Positions 34,310 to 46,222 of a stretch of DNA of 64,000 nucleotides are shown here, one piece after another. The DNA is from Mesostigma viride (lineage: Eukaryota > Streptophyta > Mesostigmatophyceae > Mesostigmatales > Mesostigmataceae). The number at the start of each line of letters is the position of its first letter. Position 1 is the stretch's first letter. Both the position numbers and the translations under genes were made by a program. The stretch is from the NCBI GenBank assembly GCA_009746045.1, contig RPFO01000381.1, positions 48,538 through 112,537 on the forward strand, written 5' to 3'. The notes under the pieces were generated by a model. The model was not told the origin of the DNA, made no database searches, and was given only the letters and a program-made list of their open reading frames with translations.

Positions 34310-35039
34310 ACTTGGAACACTGCTGTCCCCCTGTTAGCCGGAATTTTTGTTAATTTTGTGGGCTTATCGGAAGTGTTTATGATATGTTTATTCCCAATGT
34401 CCGGTAAAAAATGACCTGTTTTGCGGGAAAATTAATAACTGTTCAAGGTTTTGCCATTTCCATGATGTAAATAGCTCAGCAAGCTACAAACTCAGGGAAC
34501 TATATGACCTTGATTTTTGGTAGCCAACAAATAAGTGCATTGGCTGGGGCATACTCAGCCCTAATTAGCGTCTTTTGCTATTTATAGCGCATTATTGGCG
34601 TATATATGGGGGTAGTACCCCCAACAAGTGCATGGACAACTCACTAGAGATGTTATTTAGTGCCCCCAATCATAATTCAGCATTGTGCAAATGAATTTCA
34701 AGTGATATTAGCATATGTCAGATTTTTTGGGTTTTGGGGTGCCACCTCCCCTTAAATAGGGTATCACTGACCTGAGACCTCCACTCACTGACTATAGCCT
34801 CTGGCCGCCGAAAGGGGGGCCGCTGGGCCGGGTTGGGGACGGCGTGTACCATATCTACCAAACAAACAAAAGAAATTTAATTAAATAAGTACCCACGTGC
34901 CTTGAATGGCTGCAGGACAAACAAACAAACAAAAGGTTTTAACTAAATAATAACTAAACCCGGGACTCTCATAACTGGCTCCCCAACAAACAATCCAGGG
35001 TTATTCGTAATGCAAATACGGCAAAAATTGACCCATAAT
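34310..35039. other. Intergenic
   Basis: AT-rich with (CAAA)n blocks near 34860 and 34925. No coding or RNA signal seen. Confidence 0.5.
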
Positions 35040-35701
35040 CAGGGGGGGTGTCCAAAAACAAGAAAATTTACACGACGCTGGATTCGAGTAGATCTCGCGA
35101 AAACAAGCATGTTTGCCACTGGTCGCAACCCCAGGGGGTCTCTAGGTTAGAAGTTACAGAGCCTCAAAAACCGTTAACTTAAAGGGTAGGTAGGTAGGGT
35201 GCCGGGCCGATATGGGTTTTTTACAACAAAACACTTGGATTTCTGCTAGCTCCCTGTATGGTCGGAATTTTGAAACGGTTTGACGGACAATCTGGTAGCA
35301 CTTGGCGAGCTGAACCCAAATCTGCAGTCAAATTTTTGGCAGGTACCATAGAGGGGGGGGGGGTTGCCCGCAAGATGGTGCTGCCCCTAGGCACGGAAGT
35401 ATGCTGCCGTCTGCCACCACTACAAGGCTTCGGCTATCCAGCGCCGTGCCGTGCCAGTATCGCGTCGCGCCGGCCAATGACCCATTTTAGAAAACCGGAA
35501 TTTTCCCATACACCAATATGCTCAAACGGTGGAGCTCGCGGAGCTGATCATTTTGCTCCCTAGGTCGACCCCTACAGCCCTTGGGACCTCAGGGTTTTGC
35601 TAGGTATAGCGCCTACGTGCTAGGTAGGTAGGGTCCAAGGGCCAACTTTTGGAAAATTTCAGCGTATGTGTCTGATATTTTTGTTTCGGACACCCCCCCT
35701 G
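35040..35701. mobile_element. Possible DNA transposon (MITE) with CAGGGGGGGTGTCC ends
   Basis: The segment starts CAGGGGGGGTGTCC and ends with its exact complement, a 14-bp terminal inverted repeat, enclosing 662 bp without a transposase. CAGGG ends recall hAT elements, but no 8-bp target duplication is seen, so the class is open. Its first 140 bp recur inverted at 46083-46220. Confidence 0.55.
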
Positions 35702-35716
35702 TGACACCTACAAATT

Positions 35717-35845
35717 GAGTCATTACCGCGTTAAGTTGCGATGGCCTCCATGCTTTAAGTTGCGGTCGCCCCCCAAACTTCAGCGCCGCAACTTAACACG
35801 GGAACGCAACCTTAAGAAACGCAACTTAACGCGGGAATGACTGTA
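35717..35845. mobile_element. Pogo/Tc1-like MITE, copy A
   Basis: Left end AGTCATTACCGCGTTAAG, right end CTTAACGCGGGAATGACTG then TA, with internal TTAAGTTGCG inverted copies. The CAGT...ACTG ends and TA duplication fit Tc1/mariner-type elements. Three related copies lie at about 46917, 47228 and 51239. Confidence 0.65.
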
Positions 35846-36406
35846 CTTCCATTGCACTTCGGATCTTTTTCCTTCCCCCTTTTACCAAACTCCATGAATC
35901 TTGTGGTCGAAACTCTAAAGCTAGCGCGCGCTCCTTGGCGGGACTAGCGCCACTTTGCACTCGACGGAGGTACGTGGTGACTCACATCTCCCTAGCCGGG
36001 GCTCCCTGGCCGGGGACCGGCCACAAAAAGTACAAGCTCTACTGTACAGTAATGTCGCGGTCGAAGCCCGCAAAACTTGTGAAAAAGAACTAAAAATTAA
36101 CCACCACACCTTGCGCCCTGTACCGCCTCCACGTGATTCTAGTTACGCATCCGAATGATGAGACCTAACTGAACACAACAACAAGCCACCAACCAGACCC
36201 ACGCCCCCCCATCATCACCACACACAAGTTTGAGTCCAGGTGAATTCAGCCCGCATCCTCCTACGCCAACCTCGCGGCCTACTGCCGTTCCGCCTCTGAG
36301 TTCCCAAGCGAAGCTCGGGGGCCGAATCGCCACATCCGGTAAGTATCGCTGCCGTATCTGGTAACACGCTCTCTATAGATTCTCTGCTGCCCATGTGCGG
36401 CGTGGG
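35846..36406. other. Intergenic before the CAA array
   Basis: No feature recognised. Confidence 0.5.
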
Positions 36407-38047
<1,641 letters not shown>

Positions 38048-38997
38048 CCAATCCCTTCTTTTCTTTAGGGATCACATCCCCTGCCAGGGACCCTTGAAGT
38101 AGCTTGAAATGTCCTTCACTCCAGCTTGAAGCTTGAACAGATGTCTTTAATGGCCAATGCCATTCCCCCAGCCCTTTCTTTTAAGGAACTGGAAAAGAAA
38201 CAGATCTGCCACAGGGAAAACCATTCCATGAGAAATGGATAAAAACCTATGGAAGTGGCATTACAGAGTACCACCAGATATTAGAAGCACACAAAATTAA
38301 ATACATACAGGTTAATTCTATGAGGTCTTCTCCAGGAATTAATCCCATCACCTCGGTAGAGCCTCCAGTACAATGACCTTCTGGCGGTGAGTTACATTAA
38401 TCCCAGATACTAATCCCATAAAACCCAGTACATATTCAATATAAGTACAATAAATCCATGACAATTAAAATACCACTTGACAAAGTAAGGCGTATTACAA
38501 TAGTTTGCCTGTCATTCTCTCAACAGGGGTCTATTGGCGCCCGTCTTACGGCGCCCGTCTACTTGCCAGATGGTAAACTGCCACAGCAAACAAATGACAA
38601 AATGAAACACATAGGCAACAATTAAATCCTGCCCTGGGGAACTAGGGAAGTCTGAACAGGCAAACACCTGAACAGGCCAGCTTGTAGAAACATAATACCA
38701 GGGAATCGAACCCCGCCCTATAAACCCCAGAATAAAGGTTCCCAGACCATTGTGAGAAGTATGTACAAATATACATTTCTTTTAAAATAGAATACATGGT
38801 CTGTAATGGACCTGTCAACCTTGTGTAGTCAACAGCATGAACCCCAGCCAAAACCTGGCTGTATCCTGATTAAAATCAGAGTGAGTGTACCATGGTCCAT
38901 GAGCCTTAGTACAGACTAAAATACAGGTATTATGCCAGTCACAATGCTGACACTACCACACAATCTGCTCTCCAATGCCCTATAACCATGCACCAGC
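38048..38997 (-). other. Copia 3' untranslated region
   Basis: Lies between the RNase H stop and the 3' LTR. It contains a lone T-arm-like GGGGTTCGATTCCC near 38705-38720 without the rest of a tRNA. No coding signal trusted. Confidence 0.6.
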
Positions 38998-39741
38998 TTA
39001 GACAGCTTGCTGAGATGGGTCCATCAGAGACTGAAGAACCTTGTATTGCACTGCTGCCTTCTGCACTAGCTTGGTCAAAGCATCAGCAGGATTGTCAACC
39101 CCAGGGATATGCTCAATATTGGCCAAGGAGGACAACTCCTTAAGAAGGAGATAATCCAAGTCCCTACTTCTGGCCATCTGCCTGTGCACAAACTGCACCA
39201 TCCCCATGGAGTCTGTTTTTAGAAGAGTGGTAACCTGAAGTGGCCAAGGAGTGTTAGAAGTCATCTGATGAAGCAACTCCTTCAGATAAAGGCTTGTGTG
39301 AATGCCTTCACAAATAGCCCTGCATTCTGCCACATCACTGCTGACAGCCACCCGTTTGTGCAGGCGACTAAACCAGCTCACCAAACTCCCCAGGCCTTCC
39401 TGTCTGAGCACAAAGAGCCCTGCAGCCCTGCCCCTGACCTTGGAGACCTGCCTGCTGTCCATTGAGCTATCCACATACAGCTCCATGCAAATGGGTTGTG
39501 ATAAATCCACTGCAGACAACAGAATGCCAGATGAAGCCCTGACCTGATCAGCCACCTTGGCAGACCCTAGCTCCACCAGCATGTCATCAGGCAACCTGGC
39601 TATGACCATAAGGTCTGGCCTGGAAATGCCTGCCACCCAAGCAACCATGCCCCTCACCATGGGACACAGTGCCTGTGTGATGGTTGGAGGAAGCTTGCTA
39701 ATGAGGGTCTCTTGATAATCATTGCCCCCCACCAGCAGCAT
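38998..39741 (-). CDS. Copia RNase H domain (pol C-terminus)
   Basis: Degrades RNA in the RNA-DNA hybrid during reverse transcription. Seen in order: ISRPDLMVIARLPDDML (end of RT connection), MELYVDSSMDSRQ (first catalytic Asp), SWFSRLHKRVAVSSDVAECR (the Glu of the core), TLLKTDSMGMVQF (Asp) and the copia-typical tail PGVDNPADALTKL. It ends at TAG 38998-39000, before the 3' UTR. This is the best preserved part. The upstream RT frame joins here through a single-base shift in a G-run near 39735-39765. Homologous to the remnant at 1-1046. Confidence 0.88.
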   Translation of the reverse strand: MLLVGGNDYQETLISKLPPTITQALCPMVRGMVAWVAGISRPDLMVIARLPDDMLVELGSAKVADQVRASSGILLSAVDLSQPICMELYVDSSMDSRQVSKVRGRAAGLFVLRQEGLGSLVSWFSRLHKRVAVSSDVAECRAICEGIHTSLYLKELLHQMTSNTPWPLQVTTLLKTDSMGMVQFVHRQMARSRDLDYLLLKELSSLANIEHIPGVDNPADALTKLVQKAAVQYKVLQSLMDPSQQAV

Positions 39742-40825
39742 ACGCCACTCCCCCCCTTCTTCACCAGTGTGGCCTCCATGCCCACAAACAGCAGAGGCTC
39801 ATTCTCCACCTGCCATTGCTCCCTACCCAGAGGAAACTTGGACTTAATGATGGAGATCAGCTCCTTAAGCCACGACGTGGGAGCTATCAGATGTAGGTCA
39901 TCCCCGTGCAGCGAAGCATACACTGGCAGGCCTTCCCATTGCCCCAGAAACAGACAGGGGTCTACAGGAGAGACCTTCAAGTTGCAATGCTCCTTCAGGA
40001 AACGGTTGAGAGTCTCCCTCCAGATTATTGGACTTGACCTCAGGCCCTCCAGGCCCTTGAGGATTTTAAGGAACTCCGTGTGGATGTCCCTTTTCCATAC
40101 AGCAGGCACCCTAACATAGAAAGGCGTCTTGCCCTCCCACTTTTCCTGTGCCACATCTGCATCACCCTCCAGAAATGCCCTCTTGAAGTCTACCACCACT
40201 GAGCCATAGTCCAAGCCCTTGTTGAGAAGGCCTAGAAATACACACAGCAGCAGCCTCCAAGTATCATGCACATGCCAGGGGTATACAACTCCTCAGCAGT
40301 GCACTCACCAGTACCCTTGAACTCATTCAGCACTGGCCTGACATGTGGTACCTTGACCCCGTCCACCTCCTTCATCTTGATGACAAACTTGAGCTTGAGT
40401 AGACGTCGTGCAGGAGGCAGGTCATTGACAGGTTCCACGCATTTCTTGGAGATCCAGTCCTCCCCAGATTTAATCAGACCCAGTGTGACCTGGGGACACA
40501 TAATGGGAGAGGACATGAGCTTCACCAGGCCTTGGTAGTTGATAGGGCTGTGTCCAGCAAGTGAGTGAGGACCAATGCCCAAACTGCTTGGATGACTAGC
40601 AGCTGGCAATATGAGGTCATCAACCAAGGGCTCCTGCCCCTGGCACACTTGCACACGCTTAACCGACCTGGTTACTGCACGTGATAGGTGAGTGGTCCTG
40701 AAATTAATCAGTGGGACCTGACCAGCCCCTTCCTTAGTCAGGAGAGAGGACGTGATCACTACCCATCCTGGCATAGGAAATTCTGCCCCAGAAGAGCAGG
40801 TCCTTGATAGCCCTCCAAGACACAA
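39654..40825 (-). CDS. Copia reverse transcriptase (two overlapping frames)
   Basis: Copies element RNA into DNA. Frame one (40825-40232) begins in the protease overlap and reaches RRLLKLKFVIKMKEVDGVKV and ELYTPGM. Frame two (40271-39654) continues HDTWRLLLCVF, then the first catalytic motif SVVVDFKRAFLEGDAD, the clade-marking GLRSSPIIWRETLNRF and the catalytic SLHGDDLHLI, where most copia RTs read YVDD. The two aspartates are kept but Y and V are replaced by H and G, as in the remnant at 1-1046, so this is a lineage trait and not a random mutation. The frame switch lies at ATGTGCATGAT (about 40260). Confidence 0.85.
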
Positions 40826-41139
40826 AAAGCAGTGTCCTGTCCAAGGATAGGAATGAATACCTCACCCAGTACCTTCACGTGTACCCCGCCACTGAAGTCA
40901 GACACAAACTGATAGCTGGGTTCAGACATGCTGTACCCTGCTGCAGCCCTGGTCCCAATGATGGAAACCTGAGAATTAGTGTCTACCTCTAAGGCAGTGT
41001 CCAGCCCCAGATTGCCATGCCACCTGAGCTTGGCTACCTTGGGCTGCTTCTTGGCCCTTTGTAGAGCCCCAATCAATCCAGCCAAACTTGTCCCCCTGGG
41101 CTTGGTTAGTGCCTTGGGCTTGACAGTTGACTCCCCAGC
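40759..41139 (-). CDS. Copia aspartic protease, placed after integrase
   Basis: A retropepsin-like domain: active-site region ALEVDTNSQVSIIGTR (DTN where DTG or DSG is expected), then GEVFIPILGQDTAFCVLEGY and the second-half signature PALLGQNFL. It would cleave the polyprotein. In frame upstream it reads TVKPKALTKPRGTSLAGL, overlapping the integrase C-terminus in another frame. It lies downstream of integrase and directly upstream of RT. I searched the Gag-integrase interval (42180-42870) and saw no other protease motif. The Gly to Asn change at the active site may mean this copy is inactive. Confidence 0.75.
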   Translation of the reverse strand, partial: AGESTVKPKALTKPRGTSLAGLIGALQRAKKQPKVAKLRWHGNLGLDTALEVDTNSQVSIIGTRAAAGYSMSEPSYQFVSDFSGGVHVKVLGEVFIPILGQDTAFCVLEGYQGPALLGQNFLCQDG

Positions 41140-42479
41140 TGTTGACCTTGCAGCCTGTTCAACAAGTACCTCTGCAACCTGGCCAGGGCTGACAGATTCC
41201 CCTGCAACAGATGTGGTCGTTGCGTCAGTGATGTCACTGGGACCTGAAAATCCTGCAGATCCTGTGAGCCTTGTGCCTGACTGCCCTCATTCATCAGGTT
41301 AGGCTTGACATATGACCAACTCAGCCGGTGTACATGCTTTGGTTCGTCCTCCATGCTGACCAAGCATGCGTGGCTAGCTTCATCAACCTGGGTAACCACC
41401 CCAGGACTCCAGCTACCACGTTTGCCATAAAGGCTAGGTTCCTTCCAAGCTAGGACCTTCTGACCCACTTGTGGCTCCAGCATCTTCCAACCCCGGTCCT
41501 TCTCCCTCAGCTTGGCAAAGGTGACATGTGCAGCATGTTTCCAGCCCTCCAGCACATGTGGTGGGCACAGGCCATGATATAGACCCATTGGGCTGACAGC
41601 AACTCCATCATAGTAGAAGTTAACCCTGCTGTTCAGCTGCTGCTCCACGTTCCTCAGCCATGCACTCCTGACAAGTGCAGGTGCAGACAAGGGTACCCAG
41701 TCTTCAGAGATGATCAATTTCTTGACCTCCTGGATTGCCCTCTCGATAGCACCCTGCTGCCCATGAGCCTCCCTAGGTGTAACCAGCAACTCAGGAAGGG
41801 TAGGATCACCCTTGAGATGCTGAAACTGCATGTCCACCTGGATCCTTGTGGTAGGAAACTTGGCTCTTACATTCTGCAGGGCAGCCAGCAAGTACCTGTT
41901 CTTCATAGAAGGTAAATGCTCCAGCACCTTGTATTTCGTGTACCTGTCCACGCACACCAACAGTTGCATGCCCCTGATGTGTTGGATATCACACTGCAGA
42001 TCACCAATGCTCTGAGGTAGAGCTTTGGCATGTGATTTCCTGGGCTTGTTGGAGGACAACTGGCACTTACACCGTGAGGCAGCTTGCTGACACGCCTTAA
42101 GAAGGGGTGCCCTGCCCATACGGAAGGCAAAGTTGTTTGACAGAGAAGTGGCATGCCCAAACATGTTGTGGATTCGGGCACCCAACTCCTGGTACACAGA
42201 GGAAGCAGTCCCTGGCACAGTCAGGACTGTGCTGTCAGGTTGTCCAGCATCACCATGCTGACTTCCATCCTGTTCTGACTCAGAGCCTGAGTCACCCTGC
42301 TCATGCCCAACACCTGGACCGCCAGCAGGGACCACATGCATACCACCAGAGGCCTTCACACCCCTCTGTGGTTGTACATTGGTTTCTCTCAAAATGAGAG
42401 GTCCACCCTCGTGCCCAGCACGAGGATGCATGGGGTCAGACATTCTTACAGCTGCATCAGCTGTCAAGGACGTCTTCAT
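41106..42479 (-). CDS. Copia integrase
   Basis: Joins element DNA to the genome. The 457-residue frame holds a hydrophilic N-terminal 90 residues, a zinc-binding region with HNMFGH (residues 104-109) and CKC near 137, and a catalytic core with D164 (LQCDIQHI), D216 (RIQVDMQFQ) and E246 (QQGAIERAIQEVKKL), spaced 52 and 30. An SH3-like C-terminal region follows (VGQKVLAWKEPSLYGKRG, VHRLSWSYVKP). One TGA separates it in the same frame from the CCHC piece upstream (42528-42530), so Gag and integrase are otherwise one reading frame. Confidence 0.88.
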   Translation of the reverse strand: MKTSLTADAAVRMSDPMHPRAGHEGGPLILRETNVQPQRGVKASGGMHVVPAGGPGVGHEQGDSGSESEQDGSQHGDAGQPDSTVLTVPGTASSVYQELGARIHNMFGHATSLSNNFAFRMGRAPLLKACQQAASRCKCQLSSNKPRKSHAKALPQSIGDLQCDIQHIRGMQLLVCVDRYTKYKVLEHLPSMKNRYLLAALQNVRAKFPTTRIQVDMQFQHLKGDPTLPELLVTPREAHGQQGAIERAIQEVKKLIISEDWVPLSAPALVRSAWLRNVEQQLNSRVNFYYDGVAVSPMGLYHGLCPPHVLEGWKHAAHVTFAKLREKDRGWKMLEPQVGQKVLAWKEPSLYGKRGSWSPGVVTQVDEASHACLVSMEDEPKHVHRLSWSYVKPNLMNEGSQAQGSQDLQDFQVPVTSLTQRPHLLQGNLSALARLQRYLLNRLQGQQLGSQLSSPRH

Positions 42480-42527
42480 AGGAACCTGTACCTCTCCAGG
42501 TGACCTGGGGCCACCTGAACCTGGAGA

Positions 42528-42869
42528 TCACCCTCTTGTTGCCCAGATATAAAATCTGCATTGGAGCACCTGGCCTCCCCCTGGGTGAATTAAGGTGTGT
42601 AGGGGTTGCCTCAGACAGTCACTGCTCCTTGTTGTCTTCTTGCTGACTGCCCTTTGAAGGCTGGCCTGGGACTTGTTGTTGTTCTTCTTGTTGTTGTTGT
42701 TGTTATTCTTGTTGCTGCCCTGGCCCTGGGACTTCTTGAAGCTGGGACACTCCTTCTTGATGTGCCCCCACCCCTTGCACAGGTAGCATTGTATTTGACT
42801 TGCCCTGGCCACTCCCCCGTTGTCAGACGCGTTGCCCTGCTTGGGCTGACCACCCACCCGCCTGAACAC
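42528..42869 (-). CDS. Gag zinc knuckle
   Basis: Carries one CCHC knuckle, CYLCKGWGHIKKEC (C-x2-C-x4-H-x4-C), which binds element RNA in the particle, followed by an Asn/Lys run (GSNKNNNNNNKKNNNKSQ) and a tail ending ATRG before TGA. Same frame as the integrase. Confidence 0.85.
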   Translation of the reverse strand: MFRRVGGQPKQGNASDNGGVARASQIQCYLCKGWGHIKKECPSFKKSQGQGSNKNNNNNNKKNNNKSQASLQRAVSKKTTRSSDCLRQPLHTLIHPGGGQVLQCRFYIWATRG

Positions 42870-43224
42870 CGACTTGGAGTGTGACCTCCTGTCAGAATCA
42901 GGTGAATGATCTCCCTTGCGCTTGTTATGGTTGCCCCTACGCCCTCCTTGGCTTCTGTCAGCCTCAGACGTCTTGGAGCCCCCTGGGTACGCCCACCTGC
43001 CTGGGTAGCCTTCACTGCTGGCACTCCACCCTCAAACAGCTCCTCTGCCTCGAGCTTGTTTGATGATGACCTTGTAGGCCTTCAGGGTGAGTGTGGGGCA
43101 CACATGACCTTTAAGGAGCCACGTGTCGCCTTATCCAGCCCAGAAACCTTGAGCCAGTTGGTCAGGGCTATGTTATCAGCACATTAAAGCCGTGAGCCCT
43201 GCCCTCCTCAACCATTTACAATAG

Positions 43225-43641
43225 TTAAGGAAAGTTCTGGATCAGGTCCCCCTTGACCTCCCACCCTTGATACTTGTCCTGCCAATGGATGCCGACCTTC
43301 TTTCGCTGGTCTTCCAGCAGCTCCTTCAGCTCAGCTACGTACAGTGCCCAGGCCTTATTGGCCTTCTTGCACTCCCTGGTTAGGTCCTTAATCTGGTCAG
43401 TACACTTGCCAAAAGTGCTACTTCCTATCCAGATTTGATAGTAATTTGTACCACCGTACAAGCTAGGGAACCCTTCCAATCCTTCCACAAACTCTTCAGC
43501 CTGCTTAGGCTTGGAGTCTGAGGTTACAGGCTGCAGCTGATTGACAATTAAAAGACCCTGTGTGGTGAGATCAAAGCCATGAACAGCTTGTGCATTATTA
43601 TTATTGTGAGGAAGGTTGGTAATCTCTCCGGTAACCCCCAC
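43225..43641 (-). CDS. Gag capsid-like region
   Basis: 138 residues, helical and charged (KQAEEFVEGLEGF, CKKANKAWALYVAELKELLE, VGIHWQDKYQGWEVKGDL). The position between LTR and knuckle and the WxxKY-type ending fit a copia Gag. It breaks off near 43225 and resumes in another frame towards the knuckle. Confidence 0.6.
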   Translation of the reverse strand: MGVTGEITNLPHNNNNAQAVHGFDLTTQGLLIVNQLQPVTSDSKPKQAEEFVEGLEGFPSLYGGTNYYQIWIGSSTFGKCTDQIKDLTRECKKANKAWALYVAELKELLEDQRKKVGIHWQDKYQGWEVKGDLIQNFP

Positions 43642-43924
43642 GTCATCTACGTGAGCGGTTCCACTACCAGCACCCCATTATTATTCCCACTGGCTGGCAC
43701 CTTGCTACGGCGCCCTCTGCCATCTGCACTACAAGCTATTCAAAGAACACCTTAGCAAAGCAGCAGAAAATATGTACAAAATTGTCCACTGCCGCCTGCG
43801 CCGGTGTCGCCGCCGCCCCCGCGAATTGCCGCTGAAAATTCGACAAAATGTCGACGAGTACTGGAAAAGAAAATTGGCCGACTAGTAGTCAAGGCCCCTG
43901 AAGTCGCAGTACTCGTATACGAAC

Positions 43925-44587
43925 TCAGGATCCTCCATATCCAGCTCCGGACCTGCACCGGTATGTATTAAAACCGGTGTGCTCCCCGTCGCGTAAGTTG
44001 CGCGCGCCGACGCGCGACGAGGCGCAGAGGATGAGTAAAAATGGATAACAATTCCCACCCTGCGGGAATCCACTCTCGCAGAGACGCGAGAAAAGCCACC
44101 AGGTTAATAAAACCTGGCGTTCGCGACTGCGTACGCCGCGTGTGAGCAGCGACAGCAACGCGAGATCTTGAAACAAATTTGTCGACACCGCCGGCGCGCC
44201 CCCCGTGCGTAGCGATGCCCAGTTTTGCAAGTTTCTCTGGTAACCGGTGAGTGAAGAGATGGCGTTGTCCAGCTCCTCAATGGCAGTGGTGACTTCGTTC
44301 ACCGACCGCAAACCTCCCCGCACCTGGACCGTAAATGCGATAAAATGTTGCGAATCTGGTCCAACATGCGCGTATAGCCGGCACCAGTGCTGGCAAATCG
44401 GGGTCCTCGGGGTTATCCCCGAGCAACGGAAGAACTGCGCGCTGCCGACGATGAAGTTCGTCGAGCGAGATCGTGACTTCGTCGAGCAATTGCTGCCACG
44501 ACGGCGCAGTCGGTCTTGACGAGGACCAGCCGGCGGAGCGGCTATTTCCTCATCGGCGGGAATCCGGAATTCTTCAGAATTTGGCAT
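43925..44587 (-). CDS. First ORF after the 5' LTR, uncertain
   Basis: Begins MPNSEEFRIPADEEIAAPPA 24 bases inside the 5' LTR edge. In another frame 44489-44277 reads LDEVTISLDELHRRQRAVLP and NPEDPDLPALVPAIRACWTR, which looks more protein-like, so the real frame probably shifts near 44500. It may be a Gag N-terminal region or an extra ORF. I do not recognise a domain. Confidence 0.4.
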   Translation of the reverse strand: MPNSEEFRIPADEEIAAPPAGPRQDRLRRRGSNCSTKSRSRSTNFIVGSAQFFRCSGITPRTPICQHWCRLYAHVGPDSQHFIAFTVQVRGGLRSVNEVTTAIEELDNAISSLTGYQRNLQNWASLRTGGAPAVSTNLFQDLALLSLLTRGVRSRERQVLLTWWLFSRLCESGFPQGGNCYPFLLILCASSRVGARNLRDGEHTGFNTYRCRSGAGYGGS

Positions 44588-44611
44588 CTTTTTAACAGAG
44601 CGTGTAATACG

Positions 44612-45227
44612 AGTTGTGAGGTGAGAATGCCACGAATTCCGCCATGGTTCTTGCAGGAAGTTGCCTTTATTAATAACAAGGAAACACAGACGTAAGTCAC
44701 GTCACTTCCAAGACTGCACGCAGCACAGGCGACAGGGTCGCAGTGCCAAGAGAACGTGCACGCAAGAACTAGCGTCCCGGTGCGACCAAGTCACACATAT
44801 AGCTTGCTAGGGACGCGTCCAAGTATTCAGCTGCACTGTCACAGCTGAACTGTCAATCAATTGATTACACAGACTCTGGCACGCCTTTGGCGCGCAGATC
44901 TATCAATTGTCCATACGGCTAGTCCTGTGGACCTATCCGTACACTACTCAGCATCAATTGTCTCATAGTTCCTGGCGCGCTACAGTGCGCCTACCTATCA
45001 ATTGACCATCAAGTCCTGTACAAGTCCTGTCAACGTCCTGCGGACTATCAAAGTGACACTTGTACATCCTGTGTCCGTACGCGCCCACAGTGGCGCGCCG
45101 GGTACTGTCGGCACAGCCTAGGAAACGTCATAACTTTTACGTTCCTTAACCAAATGAGGCGTTCAAGGTGCCGTTGGAAAGAGCGTAACAATCTCTATCC
45201 ATCTAACGTAAATCCTTTACGTTAACT
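44612..45227 (-). repeat. 5' LTR of the copia element
   Basis: 616 bp; sense orientation AGTTAACG...CACAACT. Confidence 0.9.
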
Positions 45228-45870
<643 letters not shown>

Positions 45871-46082
45871 GACTAGTTGCTCATTTTATATGTTTTTTCT
45901 AGGGCTGGCACATCCGCCGCATACCGAACACGGACATGTTCGGGCGAATACCGAACATGTGCGGTGTTCGGGTCGGCAAAAATGTTCGGCCGAACATGTG
46001 CTGTTCGGGCCACGAGTTTAATTAATCATGTAATTAATTTATTAGTGGTGCTGAGTTTATTTTCACATTAATGACTTAAGTT

Positions 46083-46222
46083 AAGGGTTTTTGAGGCTCT
46101 GTAACTTCTAACCTAGAGACCCCCTGGGGTTGCGACCAGTGGCAAACATGCTTGTTTTCGCGAGATCCACTCGAATCCAGCGTTGTGTAAATATTCTTGT
46201 TTTGGGATACCCCCCCTGGGTG
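46083..46222. repeat. Inverted partial copy of the 35040-35701 element
   Basis: About 140 bp complementary to 35041-35186, including the G7 terminus. It lies on the other side of the CAA/copia block. Confidence 0.85.

Noticed and set aside
38695-38770. A tRNA gene on the minus strand (good 5-bp T-stem with GGTTCGATTCC)
   Set aside because: No D-arm, anticodon stem or pairing acceptor strand upstream; it lies in the copia 3' UTR.
40232-41106. Programmed -1 frameshifting throughout copia pol
   Set aside because: Four shifts in series have no precedent, and no slippery heptamer with downstream structure was evident at the joins.
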